Source: Oligoflexus sp.
GTDB taxonomy: Bacteria > Bdellovibrionota_B > Oligoflexia > Oligoflexales > Oligoflexaceae
DNA length: 48,663 nucleotides
Reading direction: 5' to 3'
NCBI GenBank assembly: GCA_014377445.1
Contig: JACMPP010000166.1
Span: forward strand, 1-48,663
In this document: positions 9,219-17,189 of the stretch, piece by piece
Layout of the letters: every line of letters begins with the position of its first letter
Position numbering within the stretch: the stretch's first letter is position 1
Translations under genes and position numbers: made by a program
Notes under the pieces: generated by a model
The model's database searches: none
What the model was told of the DNA's origin: nothing
The model's input: the letters and a program-made list of their open reading frames with translations, nothing else

Positions 9219-9707
9219 ATGGCATTTTGGCATAAATTTGTGAAGCACCCGGAAGTCTTTCGGAGAATGATGAATATATGGCCCCCGTTTGCGGGTGCGG
9301 GGATATCTGTTGATGAGGTGTCGCCCGATTATCGGCATATGCGGATTGTTTTAAAGGATCGCATTGTTAACAGGAATTATGTCGGTTGCCACTTCGGTGG
9401 CAGCCTCTTTGCGATGACGGATCCTTTTTATATGCTGATGCTAATCCAGCTTCTAGGTTCGAAATATTATGTGTGGGATGTGTCGGCGGAGATTACGTTT
9501 TTGAAGCCGGCGTATAAGACAGTTCACGTGGATTTTGAGGTCACGGATGAGCATTTGCATCGTATTCGGGAGAGTACGGTGGGTGGTGACAAACATGAGG
9601 AGGTTTTTATTGTTTCGATCAAGGACGCGAAGGATCAAGTGGTTGCGAGGGTGAAGAAGACGATATATGTGCGGCTGAAACCGGAGAATAGGCCGAAGGC
9701 CTCATGA
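9219..9707 (+). CDS. DUF4442 hotdog-fold thioesterase-like protein
   Basis: The 162-residue protein carries the DUF4442 pattern: WPPFAGAGI near residue 21, then NRNYVGCHFGGSLFAMTDPF near residue 52, then strands typical of a hotdog fold. The family is related to acyl-CoA thioesterases; substrate unknown. The ATG has a GGAGG element at ideal distance. The last four bases overlap the start of the HNH gene (ATGA), so the two are translationally coupled. Nothing in the hotdog domain explains a link to a nuclease. Confidence 0.85.
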   Translation: MAFWHKFVKHPEVFRRMMNIWPPFAGAGISVDEVSPDYRHMRIVLKDRIVNRNYVGCHFGGSLFAMTDPFYMLMLIQLLGSKYYVWDVSAEITFLKPAYKTVHVDFEVTDEHLHRIRESTVGGDKHEEVFIVSIKDAKDQVVARVKKTIYVRLKPENRPKAS

Positions 9708-10168
9708 AGGATCCTAATCTTATTCGCAAGGAGACCTTGCCGGTTAATGATGTGTTGCCACAGATTGTTTTTACTCCGAAGGAGTTGAGTGCAAGTTCGC
9801 ATCCTGAGGCTATGAAGATGATTCATGGCGATGCGATTAATGTCACGTCGCTTAAGTTGCAGACTTTCAAGGACGGTGGGGTTAGGTGCCGCATATGCGG
9901 GTGTAAAGGCGAATACTTCGCTAAAGAGAAATATGCAGATCAGCCTTATTTTCACCTGAATTTGTATGCGGTGAAGGATGGGGTTGAGGTGTTGATGACT
10001 AAAGATCATATCGTGCCGATCGCGAAGGGTGGACGAGATAAGTTAAATAATTTTCAGACGCTGTGTTTTGATTGCAATAAGAAGAAAGCGATGAAGACGA
10101 AGGAGCAGGTGAAGAAAAAGGATTTGAAGCCGAAGGTTCCGGCGAAGCCGAAAGACAGTGGTAAGTGA
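9704..10168 (+). CDS. HNH-type endonuclease-like protein
   Basis: The 154-residue protein has a treble-clef HNH domain in its second half: first zinc pair C62 and C65 (CRIC), then KDHIVPIAKGG with Asp101-His102, Asn116 and a second pair C121/C124 (CFDC). All expected HNH residues are present, so it could be active. The first ~55 residues are unassigned and the C-terminal ~30 are a Lys/Pro-rich tail. The ATG overlaps the DUF4442 stop. No methylase, specificity subunit or phage gene lies nearby, so a restriction role is not supported. A large inverted repeat begins ten bases after the stop. Confidence 0.85.
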   Translation: MKDPNLIRKETLPVNDVLPQIVFTPKELSASSHPEAMKMIHGDAINVTSLKLQTFKDGGVRCRICGCKGEYFAKEKYADQPYFHLNLYAVKDGVEVLMTKDHIVPIAKGGRDKLNNFQTLCFDCNKKKAMKTKEQVKKKDLKPKVPAKPKDSGK

Positions 10169-10178
10169 CTATTCGTTT

Positions 10179-10251
10179 GGCCTGTTCTAGCTTTGAGTTA
10201 CAGTGCGCCTCCCGCCGGGAGGCGCACTGTAAGACGAACTCACAACAGGCC
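10179..10251. repeat. Composite inverted repeat between convergent genes
   Basis: The core is a perfect 16-base arm pair (10198-10213 and 10217-10232) around a 3-base loop. Two further matching segments flank it: TGAGTT/AACTCA and GGCCTGTT (10179-10186)/AACAGGCC (10244-10251). The structure lies between the HNH gene and the convergent MFS gene. It lacks a clear T-tract on either side, so it is not a standard intrinsic terminator, though it may end transcription from both sides. Confidence 0.85.
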
Positions 10252-10292
10252 ACACATAGAGTAACTTTCCACAGTCTCTTGCAAAGTCACTA

Positions 10293-11600
10293 TCAATAAA
10301 CCCTCAAAGCATCCACTCGACCCTTCTCAATATCAACAAACTTCAGCACCACAATGCCAACAATAAACAACCCAACCACAAACAAAACACTCAACCGGCT
10401 ACCACCCGTATATTCCGCCAACAAACCGAACACCAACGGGCCGAATAGACCTGAGAACCTAGACCAAACACTAAACAAACCAAAAAACTCGCCACTGTGA
10501 CTCGCCGGCACCATCGATGCAAAGAGCGATCGGCTAATCGCCTGATTTGCCCCCTGCACTAGGGCCACCCCTATCGCCAAGATCCAAAAGTGGAACGAAG
10601 TTGTCATAAAATAACCGACAATCGATACCCCTGTATAAACAGTCAGAGTCATATACAGCGCCTTCTTCGGCCCAATCTTATTCGTCAGCGGACCAAACGC
10701 AAACCCCGCCGGCACCCCAATGAACTGCACCAGCAAGATCGCCAATATCAAATCAGACGAAGCTATCCCCACTTCCCGGCCATAGATCGTCGCCATATTC
10801 ATGATGGTTCCAACCCCATCACTATAAGCCCAGAAACTCACAAGAAATAACAAAACCTGGGGATATTTTTTGAGCTGTATAAAAGTCTCTTTAAGACGAA
10901 ATATAGCACTAAATGCCAATTTCGCACTGAATTTCTGAATCTTCGCCTGCTGGGGCTCCCGCACATTCCGAAAGAGAGGGATGCTGAAAAGTATCCAAAC
11001 GATCCCTACCGAAATGAAGGACAACTTTATCCCGGCCTCCGTGTTCGGCAATCCAAACATCTCATACTTCGTGATGAACAAAAGATTCAACGCGAGAACG
11101 ATTCCACCCCCCAGATACCCAAGGGCATAACCTGAATTCGATAGTGTATGAAGGCTATCCTCATCGGCTATGTGGGGAAGCAGCGCTTCATAGAAAATAG
11201 TCCCTACATGGAACGAAAAATTAGTGATCACAAAGATCATCCCGGCGACCAACCACTGACCATGACCTAAAGCAGCTAAGGCAAAACATCCAAGAGAGCC
11301 TAACGCCGTGTAGTAAGCCAGATAACGTTTTTTCGAGCCGCAAACATCGGCTAGAAAACCGAGCGAAGGCGACACAACCGCGACTATTATCATCGATAAG
11401 GCGCTGAAATAAGCCCAGTATGCCGACCGAAGGTTGTTCGGCAATTCCGCAGCGAGCACATCATTGAAATAGATCGGCAATACCGCGACCATAACCGTGG
11501 TGGCAAACGCCGAGTTTGCGACATCATAGATAGCCCATGAGCGACGTTCTTTAGTGTCCAACCCTACCTTGCTTAAAAACGAACGCAGCAATTGAGCCAT
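10293..11600 (-). CDS. MFS transporter, UMF1/Atg22-like
   Basis: A 435-residue inner-membrane protein with about 12 hydrophobic helices. The N-terminus (RRSWAIYDVANSAFATTVMVAVLPIYF) is the hallmark of the UMF1/Atg22-like branch of the major facilitator superfamily, and the MFS loop after helix 2 is present as LGFLADVCGSKKRYLAYY. The yeast relative exports amino acids from the vacuole; bacterial substrates are mostly unknown. The ATG at 11600 has AGGAGA upstream. It runs alone between a convergent HNH gene and a divergent unknown gene, so context does not suggest a substrate. Confidence 0.88.
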   Translation of the reverse strand: MAQLLRSFLSKVGLDTKERRSWAIYDVANSAFATTVMVAVLPIYFNDVLAAELPNNLRSAYWAYFSALSMIIVAVVSPSLGFLADVCGSKKRYLAYYTALGSLGCFALAALGHGQWLVAGMIFVITNFSFHVGTIFYEALLPHIADEDSLHTLSNSGYALGYLGGGIVLALNLLFITKYEMFGLPNTEAGIKLSFISVGIVWILFSIPLFRNVREPQQAKIQKFSAKLAFSAIFRLKETFIQLKKYPQVLLFLVSFWAYSDGVGTIMNMATIYGREVGIASSDLILAILLVQFIGVPAGFAFGPLTNKIGPKKALYMTLTVYTGVSIVGYFMTTSFHFWILAIGVALVQGANQAISRSLFASMVPASHSGEFFGLFSVWSRFSGLFGPLVFGLLAEYTGGSRLSVLFVVGLFIVGIVVLKFVDIEKGRVDALRVY

Positions 11601-11747
11601 TCTTGTCTCCTGCTAATTTCCTGACCAAAGCTTTTGGGGAGTGTATCGGGAGAAGGTGGAATCTGCACGAGAAACGTGCTAGACCATGAAGAAGATCTTC
11701 GCACGGCCTTGAAAAAATTGAGGTCGATATCAAGAGAGTTTAGTTTC

Positions 11748-12407
11748 ATGAAAGTCGCTTTAGAAATTCTGGAATCGATCGGCTTGCTGCTATGCCTAAT
11801 TCTAGCTGCGCCACTTCGTTTTTTCCGACGACTTGATCATTTGATTCAGATCAGCGAATACGCAGGATTCCTCGTGGAGCGAGGGCTTTTTGCAGCGTTG
11901 CTTCGAGCCCGCCTTGATTATCGAATGGGCAACTTTCAACAATCCGTTGTGCTCCTCGGGCCCATCGTTCAGCAGCTCGAAAATATCGTTCAGAAAGACA
12001 AGAACGCTCCTCTCAAGATCCGTCGCCTTTTATGTACACTCTACTGTGACATGCAGCAGCTCTACTTTCTCTGTGGTCAGATGGAAGAAGCTGTCCTTGT
12101 TGTGATACGCGCTCATCTCAACCTGGGAATCGATCGCCTCCCCAGCAATCCTGACCTCGACCTCAAAACATCCCATGTCGTAAAGGCAGGTATTGCTGCC
12201 AGCAAGCTTCTCAAAGAAGGTGGTTTGGCGACCTTGATAGTTCGTCAAGGCGAAGAACCTGTTATCAGCCAAACGCCCCAAAAACAAAAAACCACGACTA
12301 ATCTCAATAATGGTCGTGGTCGAAATTGGAAGTCCGATCGGACCTCACCCAAGCCGTCAAGTGGTCGGGGAGCAATCGTTATTCCCTTTCCGCTTAAGAC
12401 GACTTGA
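11748..12407 (+). CDS. Helical protein of unknown function, TPR-like
   Basis: The 219-residue protein starts with a hydrophobic helix (residues 8-25, SIGLLLCLILAAPLRFF) that may anchor it in the membrane. Residues about 30-150 are paired helices with TPR-like spacing (RLDYRMGNFQQSVVLLGPIV, LYFLCGQMEEAVLVVIRAHL). The last 50 residues are Ser/Pro/Arg-rich and probably disordered. I chose the ATG at 11748; an in-frame start at 11634 would add 38 residues before the hydrophobic helix. Its 3' end abuts the convergent secreted-protein gene, leaving one base between the stops, and contains that gene's likely terminator. No family recognised. Confidence 0.62.
   Translation: MKVALEILESIGLLLCLILAAPLRFFRRLDHLIQISEYAGFLVERGLFAALLRARLDYRMGNFQQSVVLLGPIVQQLENIVQKDKNAPLKIRRLLCTLYCDMQQLYFLCGQMEEAVLVVIRAHLNLGIDRLPSNPDLDLKTSHVVKAGIAASKLLKEGGLATLIVRQGEEPVISQTPQKQKTTTNLNNGRGRNWKSDRTSPKPSSGRGAIVIPFPLKTT
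12285..12320 (-). terminator. Terminator of the TAG-interrupted gene, inside the neighbouring coding sequence
   Basis: Read on the minus strand: ACCACGAC, a 14-base loop, GTCGTGGT, then a T-rich run (TTTTTGTTTT). It sits about 90 bases past the stop at 12409, within the 3' coding region of the convergent plus-strand gene. Confidence 0.6.
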
Positions 12408-12408
12408 A

Positions 12409-13434
12409 TCAATCCATCGAAGACTGACATGGACTATCACTTGTCTCGCTCTCCGCCGCGATCTCAGGATCAGCGGCGTTTTCTTGGGTGTTGGGAAGGA
12501 TCTCGTTCAGGATCGAAAGTTGATCATAGAGCTTTGCAGCCAGGGTCTTGAGTTGTCCGAGGAGCACTTGCCTTTTGCTGCTGCTGGCCGGGAGCTTTTC
12601 CATCGCCTGAATGAAGGTCATGGCTTCCTGGTCAAAAGTCGCGAAGGCTTTGGTCACGGATTTGGCTTTGTTTGCCGCTTCGGGATTCAGCTTAAGGATC
12701 GCATCGTACTGACAATCGATGTCCGCGAGTGCCACAGTTCGTGCTTTGCCATCAATGCTGAAGATAGGCAGCGTATCGTCTTCGACTGGAGTCTCGGTCT
12801 GCGGTGTCTCGCCTTTTGGTTTATCATGAGCAGGCTTGTCGCCATCTGGCTTCCCCGAGTCCGGACTTGTCGAGCCCGTCGCGCCTGAAGTGTCGGTCGG
12901 TGAACCGGGCTTGATGTCACCTTCGGAGGTTGAACTGCTTCCACTTCCATACTTATTCGCATCACATTCCAAAACTTCAGAGATCTCCACGAATTGGTAA
13001 AGGAAGTCTTTGAATTCCTGATGAACATCTTCATATCCGTCATAGAACGAAGCGAAACGTCTTTTTTCCAATCCTGATTTCGTTAATTCACAGGCTCTAT
13101 CTTGCAATTCTTGACTTGGGTTCGTGGTTCCCGCGATTAATGCGTACGCCAGATCGCGAACCAAATCAGAAGTCTAGAGTAACAACTCTTGGGCATCCGT
13201 CTTCACACTTGCTGTTATGGAGGCCGCGACAGCTCCGCCGTTTCCGTATGCTGCCTGTAGGTTCGCCGTGCTGTGCATCGGTTTGTGAACAATACTTGCA
13301 GTGGCGTCAGAGACTATGGTGAGGGCCGATGCAAACTTAACCTTGAGCTGAGAAGCATCTGCTGCGCTCGCTGGGCGAGCTAGGCTGGCCATCGCCAGGG
13401 GAACCAAAGAAGTGAGAAGAAATTTTTTCATCAT
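12409..13434 (-). pseudogene. Secreted protein gene interrupted by an in-frame TAG
   Basis: The gene starts at ATG 13434 with AGGACA upstream and encodes a signal peptide (KKFLLTSLVPLAMASLARPASA). The frame is stopped by TAG at 13174-13176 after 86 codons, then stays open in the same frame to 12409 (about 340 residues in all). Residues on both sides of the TAG align with the neighbour at 13528: FASALTIV with FSAALQLI before it, and LIAGTTNPS with LIAGTQNPS, then VLECD with ILECD, after it. It is therefore one gene with a nonsense codon, not two genes. After the shared domain come a Gly/Ser/Thr/Pro-rich linker and a helical C-terminal domain I do not recognise. A restart at TTG 13164 lacks a convincing ribosome site. 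A recent nonsense mutation, readthrough or a read error are all possible. Confidence 0.75.
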
Positions 13435-13492
13435 GAATCTTGTCCTTTTTCTATCTTCATAAAGAGGAGGATCGCAAAGGAGGTTTATTGCG

Positions 13493-13521
13493 AAAAAAAA
13501 GGTCCGATGGCGATCGGACCT
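13493..13521 (-). terminator. Intrinsic terminator after the lectin gene
   Basis: On the minus strand: GGTCCGAT, CGCC loop, ATCGGACC, then eight T residues. It lies seven bases past the lectin gene stop and separates the two paralogues. Confidence 0.88.
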
Positions 13522-13527
13522 CACAAT

Positions 13528-14358
13528 TTACTTCACGAGTTTCCAAAGCTGTTGTCGATCCCCGCCATCGCAGGATCGGGCTTGGGTTTGGGCGCTAACA
13601 CCTGGATGACCTAGGGCCAAACATTTTCCGAAACTTCTGTTCTGCAGTTGAATATTGCCGTCCTGTCCCCAGATTATTCGCCATTGTTGGTCGGTATGTG
13701 TTCCACAGCTCCAGATATTGGTTTCCTTACCATCGTTTCCGGCTTGCAGATTGATGCATTTTTCGGACTGATCATTGCGAATCGTGAACCATTCGCCGTC
13801 GACATGTTGGAAGGACCAGATCTGATCAGGATGAACGTTGCAGGGATACACGTTATTGGGAGCGCCATCATTTCGATTGTTCATGTTCAGACAGAATTGC
13901 TCAGAAGCAATATTCTGCACATGAATGCCATAGGGATTATCGCGTGCCGAGCCGTCGCATTCCAGGATGCTGCGGATGTTCCAGAAAACTTCGCGGAAAT
14001 CAGCAAACTCGCGAAGCAAATCATTGTAGTCCGGCAGAACTTCGGATCCCACGATCAGATTCAAGCCGACCGCAGTCGATCGACAGACCGCATTTTGAGA
14101 CTCCATACTGGGATTTTGTGTACCTGCGATCAGGAGCTGGCTGGTATTGAAGAGTTCGTCCGAAGCGATGCGCGAGCGGAGCTGCGAGACGTTTAGGTTG
14201 TGCATGGTTCCGATCGGGCCAGCGATAGATGCCATGGGTCTGTTGCCGATTAGTTGCAGTGCTGCGGAGAATTTATCGCCGAGATTATCGACGGCGAGAG
14301 CTGGCTTTGACCTTGCGGCAGCAAACAAACAGAATGCGGAGACAATAAACTTCTTCAT
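13528..14358 (-). CDS. Secreted protein with C-terminal ricin B-type lectin domain
   Basis: The 276-residue protein has a signal peptide (KKFIVSAFCLFAAARSKPALA). An N-terminal domain of about 120 residues ends at SILECDGS and has no family I know; the same domain begins the neighbouring TAG-interrupted gene. Residues about 150-276 form a ricin B/beta-trefoil lectin: repeated QxW motifs (DQIWSF, DQQWRI, QQLWKL) with spaced Cys (CLNM, CINL, CLAL). Such domains bind galactose-type or other glycans, so the protein probably works outside the cell or in the periplasm. The ATG at 14358 has a purine-rich site upstream. It may act in surface attachment or on polysaccharide. No catalytic domain is attached. 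Confidence 0.85.
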   Translation of the reverse strand: MKKFIVSAFCLFAAARSKPALAVDNLGDKFSAALQLIGNRPMASIAGPIGTMHNLNVSQLRSRIASDELFNTSQLLIAGTQNPSMESQNAVCRSTAVGLNLIVGSEVLPDYNDLLREFADFREVFWNIRSILECDGSARDNPYGIHVQNIASEQFCLNMNNRNDGAPNNVYPCNVHPDQIWSFQHVDGEWFTIRNDQSEKCINLQAGNDGKETNIWSCGTHTDQQWRIIWGQDGNIQLQNRSFGKCLALGHPGVSAQTQARSCDGGDRQQLWKLVK

Positions 14359-14404
14359 GGCGATCCCTTTCGAGTGACCCTATCAAAACTATTCTTGTGT
14401 GAGG

Positions 14405-14438
14405 AAAAGAAAGGGTTTCAAATTTCTTTGAAACCCTT
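14405..14438 (-). terminator. Intrinsic terminator after the Ser/Thr kinase gene
   Basis: A perfect 12-base stem (AAGGGTTTCAAA / TTTGAAACCCTT) with a four-base loop; on the minus strand it is followed by CTTTTC. It lies eight bases past the kinase stop. Confidence 0.85.
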
Positions 14439-14445
14439 GCTGGGA

Positions 14446-16335
14446 TTAGTTTTTGATTTCGCATCTGGGTTTTGCTGTGCCAATCGGTGGCGTGACCATG
14501 AGTGTAATCACGTTCGTTGCAGCGTCAGGACGATCCACTCGGAAGCTACACTTATAGATACTGTTATCTTCTGGAGTGTGAAAGATCACGATGTGGCTGA
14601 CATTTGGCTGAAGCTCGACGTTGAGTGGCGTTTCCCCTTTGAAAAGGTTGCCATCCACATCGACGACAATTTTAGCGCCTTTTGATATGATTTTGACTTG
14701 GTTAAGTGGAATGTGCGGCGCTCTCTTTAAGAAGAGCTTCTCTGGTTTCAAGGTTTCGCCCGCTTGGCCTTGGAAGCGTATCAATTCTTTTTGATAACCA
14801 GGACGACTCACTTCGAGATCGTAGACGCCGGGCAGGAGATGCAAATTCATCGGCATCTTTTGATAGACGCCATCCTCGACTTTGACGCCGTTGATTTTCA
14901 AACTCACAACTTCCGGGAAGCTGCGCAGTTCGATATGCATTTTTTTATCGAAGACCAACTGATCTTTATAAAGATAACCGACTGCCCCGAGACCCGACAA
15001 AGCGAGCACGAACCAAGGTAACATAGTTTTTTTCTGACGGCGGATCGGACGCGCTGCATTGTTGCGCGCGCGGGTTCTCGTATTTGTATAATTATCACCA
15101 TAAGGTGATTCCGTAACAAGAGAACGAGGTGGAGCCTTGCGATTCAAGCCTGTGAGAGAGATGGGAACGTCATCGTTGATGGAGGAAATGCCTCTGGCAT
15201 CGAGTCCTTTAGGGACGGACGCCTGCGGCATATCTTCGCGCATATATTCGTTATTTGTTTGCGAGGCTTGAGCGATTTGACTGCTGCCCGCGCGATTTGT
15301 ACCACTGCCACCGCCCATGAGCAGACCCGAACCCGACGCGACAGGCATAGTCGGCGCGGCAACCGGAGTGGATTCCTGAGCTAGAGTTTCTTTGATGTCA
15401 TCTTGAGTACGGTCGCGTTTTTTCGCCAGGATACGCTTCAGGAAGTTGCCCAGCTCGCGCGAGGTGAAATCCGAGTATCGTGAGTGCAAATAGCGCAAAA
15501 GGTCTTTTTCAAAAGCCGCTGCGGTTTGATATCTCTGTTTACGGTCCTTGGAGAGTCCCCGCATGACGAGGCCTTTGAGTTCGGCGTCGACTTCAGGGTT
15601 CAATTCACAAAGATCGTAAGGGATCTCGCAGTTCTGTACTTTACGTATACTTTCAACTTCAGTCATTCCGGCGAAGAGGCGTTTCATCGCCAGAGATTCC
15701 CAGAGAACGATCGCCAGACTGAAGACATCCGAGCGGCCGTCGAGGGGTTTGGCCCCGACTTGCTCGGGACTCATATACGAATACTTACCTTTAACGACGC
15801 CGGGGCGGGTTTCCGTAAGTTTGTTCTCGGCCGAAGCGATACCAAAGTCGGTGATTTTAACATCGCCTTCGTAGCTGATCAGAATGTTTTGCGGCGAAAC
15901 GTCGCGATGGACTATGCCCAGGGCTTGGTTGGTGATTTCGTCAGTCTTTGTGTGGGAATAATGGAGCGCCCTAGCCGAACAGGCGGAAATAAAGAGAGCC
16001 ATCGGCACGGAAAGGCGCGTCTTGGCAGTCTCACACGCACTGAGTAGGCTGCGCAAATCCGCGCCGTCCACGTGTTCCATGACGAGAGCATAGGAGCCAT
16101 CGACTTCTGTAAAGTCATATACGGCAACGATATTGTTGTGTTGAAGACGCTTGCAGATGTGGGCTTCATCCCGGAACATCTCGATGAATTCTTTGTCGCT
16201 CGCGTAATGCGGCAGAATTCGTTTAATGGCGACGATTTTCTGGAACGCAGCTTCGCCAACAGCTTTACCGAGATAAATCTCAGCCATGCCGCCGCGTGCG
16301 ATGCGTTTTCCTAGAACATACGAGTTTCTCGCCAT
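14446..16335 (-). CDS. Transmembrane Ser/Thr protein kinase with PEGA-like periplasmic domains
   Basis: The eukaryotic-type kinase domain fills residues 1 to about 290, with the glycine loop (RIARGGMAEIYLG), VAIKR with Lys38, HRDVSPQN with Asp145 and DFG at 163-165. All catalytic residues are present. A disordered linker leads to one transmembrane helix (about 438-455). The outer part has one or two PEGA-like modules (SLKINGVKVEDGVY, then LLPGVYDLEVSRPGYQKE). I start at ATG 16335, directly preceded by GGTGGGGC; a start at 16362 in frame would add nine residues. PEGA domains often touch the cell envelope, so an envelope-linked signalling role is likely. It is divergent from tmk. Substrates are not visible. 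Confidence 0.92.
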   Translation of the reverse strand: MARNSYVLGKRIARGGMAEIYLGKAVGEAAFQKIVAIKRILPHYASDKEFIEMFRDEAHICKRLQHNNIVAVYDFTEVDGSYALVMEHVDGADLRSLLSACETAKTRLSVPMALFISACSARALHYSHTKTDEITNQALGIVHRDVSPQNILISYEGDVKITDFGIASAENKLTETRPGVVKGKYSYMSPEQVGAKPLDGRSDVFSLAIVLWESLAMKRLFAGMTEVESIRKVQNCEIPYDLCELNPEVDAELKGLVMRGLSKDRKQRYQTAAAFEKDLLRYLHSRYSDFTSRELGNFLKRILAKKRDRTQDDIKETLAQESTPVAAPTMPVASGSGLLMGGGSGTNRAGSSQIAQASQTNNEYMREDMPQASVPKGLDARGISSINDDVPISLTGLNRKAPPRSLVTESPYGDNYTNTRTRARNNAARPIRRQKKTMLPWFVLALSGLGAVGYLYKDQLVFDKKMHIELRSFPEVVSLKINGVKVEDGVYQKMPMNLHLLPGVYDLEVSRPGYQKELIRFQGQAGETLKPEKLFLKRAPHIPLNQVKIISKGAKIVVDVDGNLFKGETPLNVELQPNVSHIVIFHTPEDNSIYKCSFRVDRPDAATNVITLMVTPPIGTAKPRCEIKN

Positions 16336-16520
16336 TAGCCCCACCAAAGGTCTTTCGAGCACCTAAACTTTAGGTATTTCTTTGGGGTCTTTCGGAGCAT
16401 TTATAAAAAAATGAAGTCTAACGTACATGACGCAGAGCCACTTAGGCATTAAATGGCGAATTTTGCAGCAGTTTCTTTAAGCTTCTGATATGAAATTGCT
16501 TAGGGTCGAGGTTGAATTGT

Positions 16521-17189
16521 ATGGAAAGGATGGCTCTCGTGCCGCATCATTCGCGCTCGCGATTTATTTCTATTGAAGGTGGAGAAGGGGTAGGCAAATC
16601 TTACCTGACTCTCGGACTCCAGACACGCCTTCAGGCCTTGCAGCACGAAGTCCTTCTCACACGCGAGCCGGGCGGCACGCCCTTGGCTGATTCCGTGCGT
16701 CAGATCTTTCTGAATCCTCCGGAAAAACCCACGCCGCTGGCCGAACTCTTTCTCGTATCCGCAGCACGGACCCAACATGTAGCCCAACTGATCAAGCCTA
16801 CGCTGGCGAGCAATGTCTGGGTCATTTGCGATCGTTTCTATGATTCAACCCGCGTCTATCAAGGTGACTTGGCAGGTGTTCCAAATCCTATACTCGAGAG
16901 CGTGATTGCCCATTCGGTGGGCGATTGCCACCCCGATATCACCTTCCTTCTTGACTGTCCCGCGGACGTCGCGATGAGTCGCGTGCGGCAGCGTACGAAA
17001 GTATTGCAATTGGACGTTGGCAATCGCTATGATGAGGGGTCGCGCGAGATGTACGAATCTCTGCGTTCCGCCTTTCTCAAACGCGCGAGGGAATTTCCCG
17101 AACGGATGGTCGTCATCGACGCAAGTCGGACCCCTAAGCAGGTCCTTGAGGACGCTTGGGCCCAATTGAAGCAGCACCTGAAGCTATGA
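16521..17189 (+). CDS. tmk: Thymidylate kinase
   Basis: Phosphorylates dTMP to dTDP with ATP in the cytoplasm. The P-loop is EGGEGVGKS, followed by LTREPGGTPLADSVRQ and the DRFYDSTRVYQG motif that binds dTMP, all typical. I start at ATG 16521 with GAGG nine bases upstream (222 residues); ATG 16530 is also possible. The stop overlaps the next start (ATGA), so tmk is coupled to holB, a common pairing in bacteria. With tdk at the end of the same run, it links thymidine salvage to dTTP supply. Confidence 0.96.
   Translation: MERMALVPHHSRSRFISIEGGEGVGKSYLTLGLQTRLQALQHEVLLTREPGGTPLADSVRQIFLNPPEKPTPLAELFLVSAARTQHVAQLIKPTLASNVWVICDRFYDSTRVYQGDLAGVPNPILESVIAHSVGDCHPDITFLLDCPADVAMSRVRQRTKVLQLDVGNRYDEGSREMYESLRSAFLKRAREFPERMVVIDASRTPKQVLEDAWAQLKQHLKL

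Noticed and set aside
13174..13176. TAG as a reassigned codon in this genome
   Set aside because: tyrS, hemC, the response regulator and the histidine kinase all end in TAG, so it is a normal stop here.
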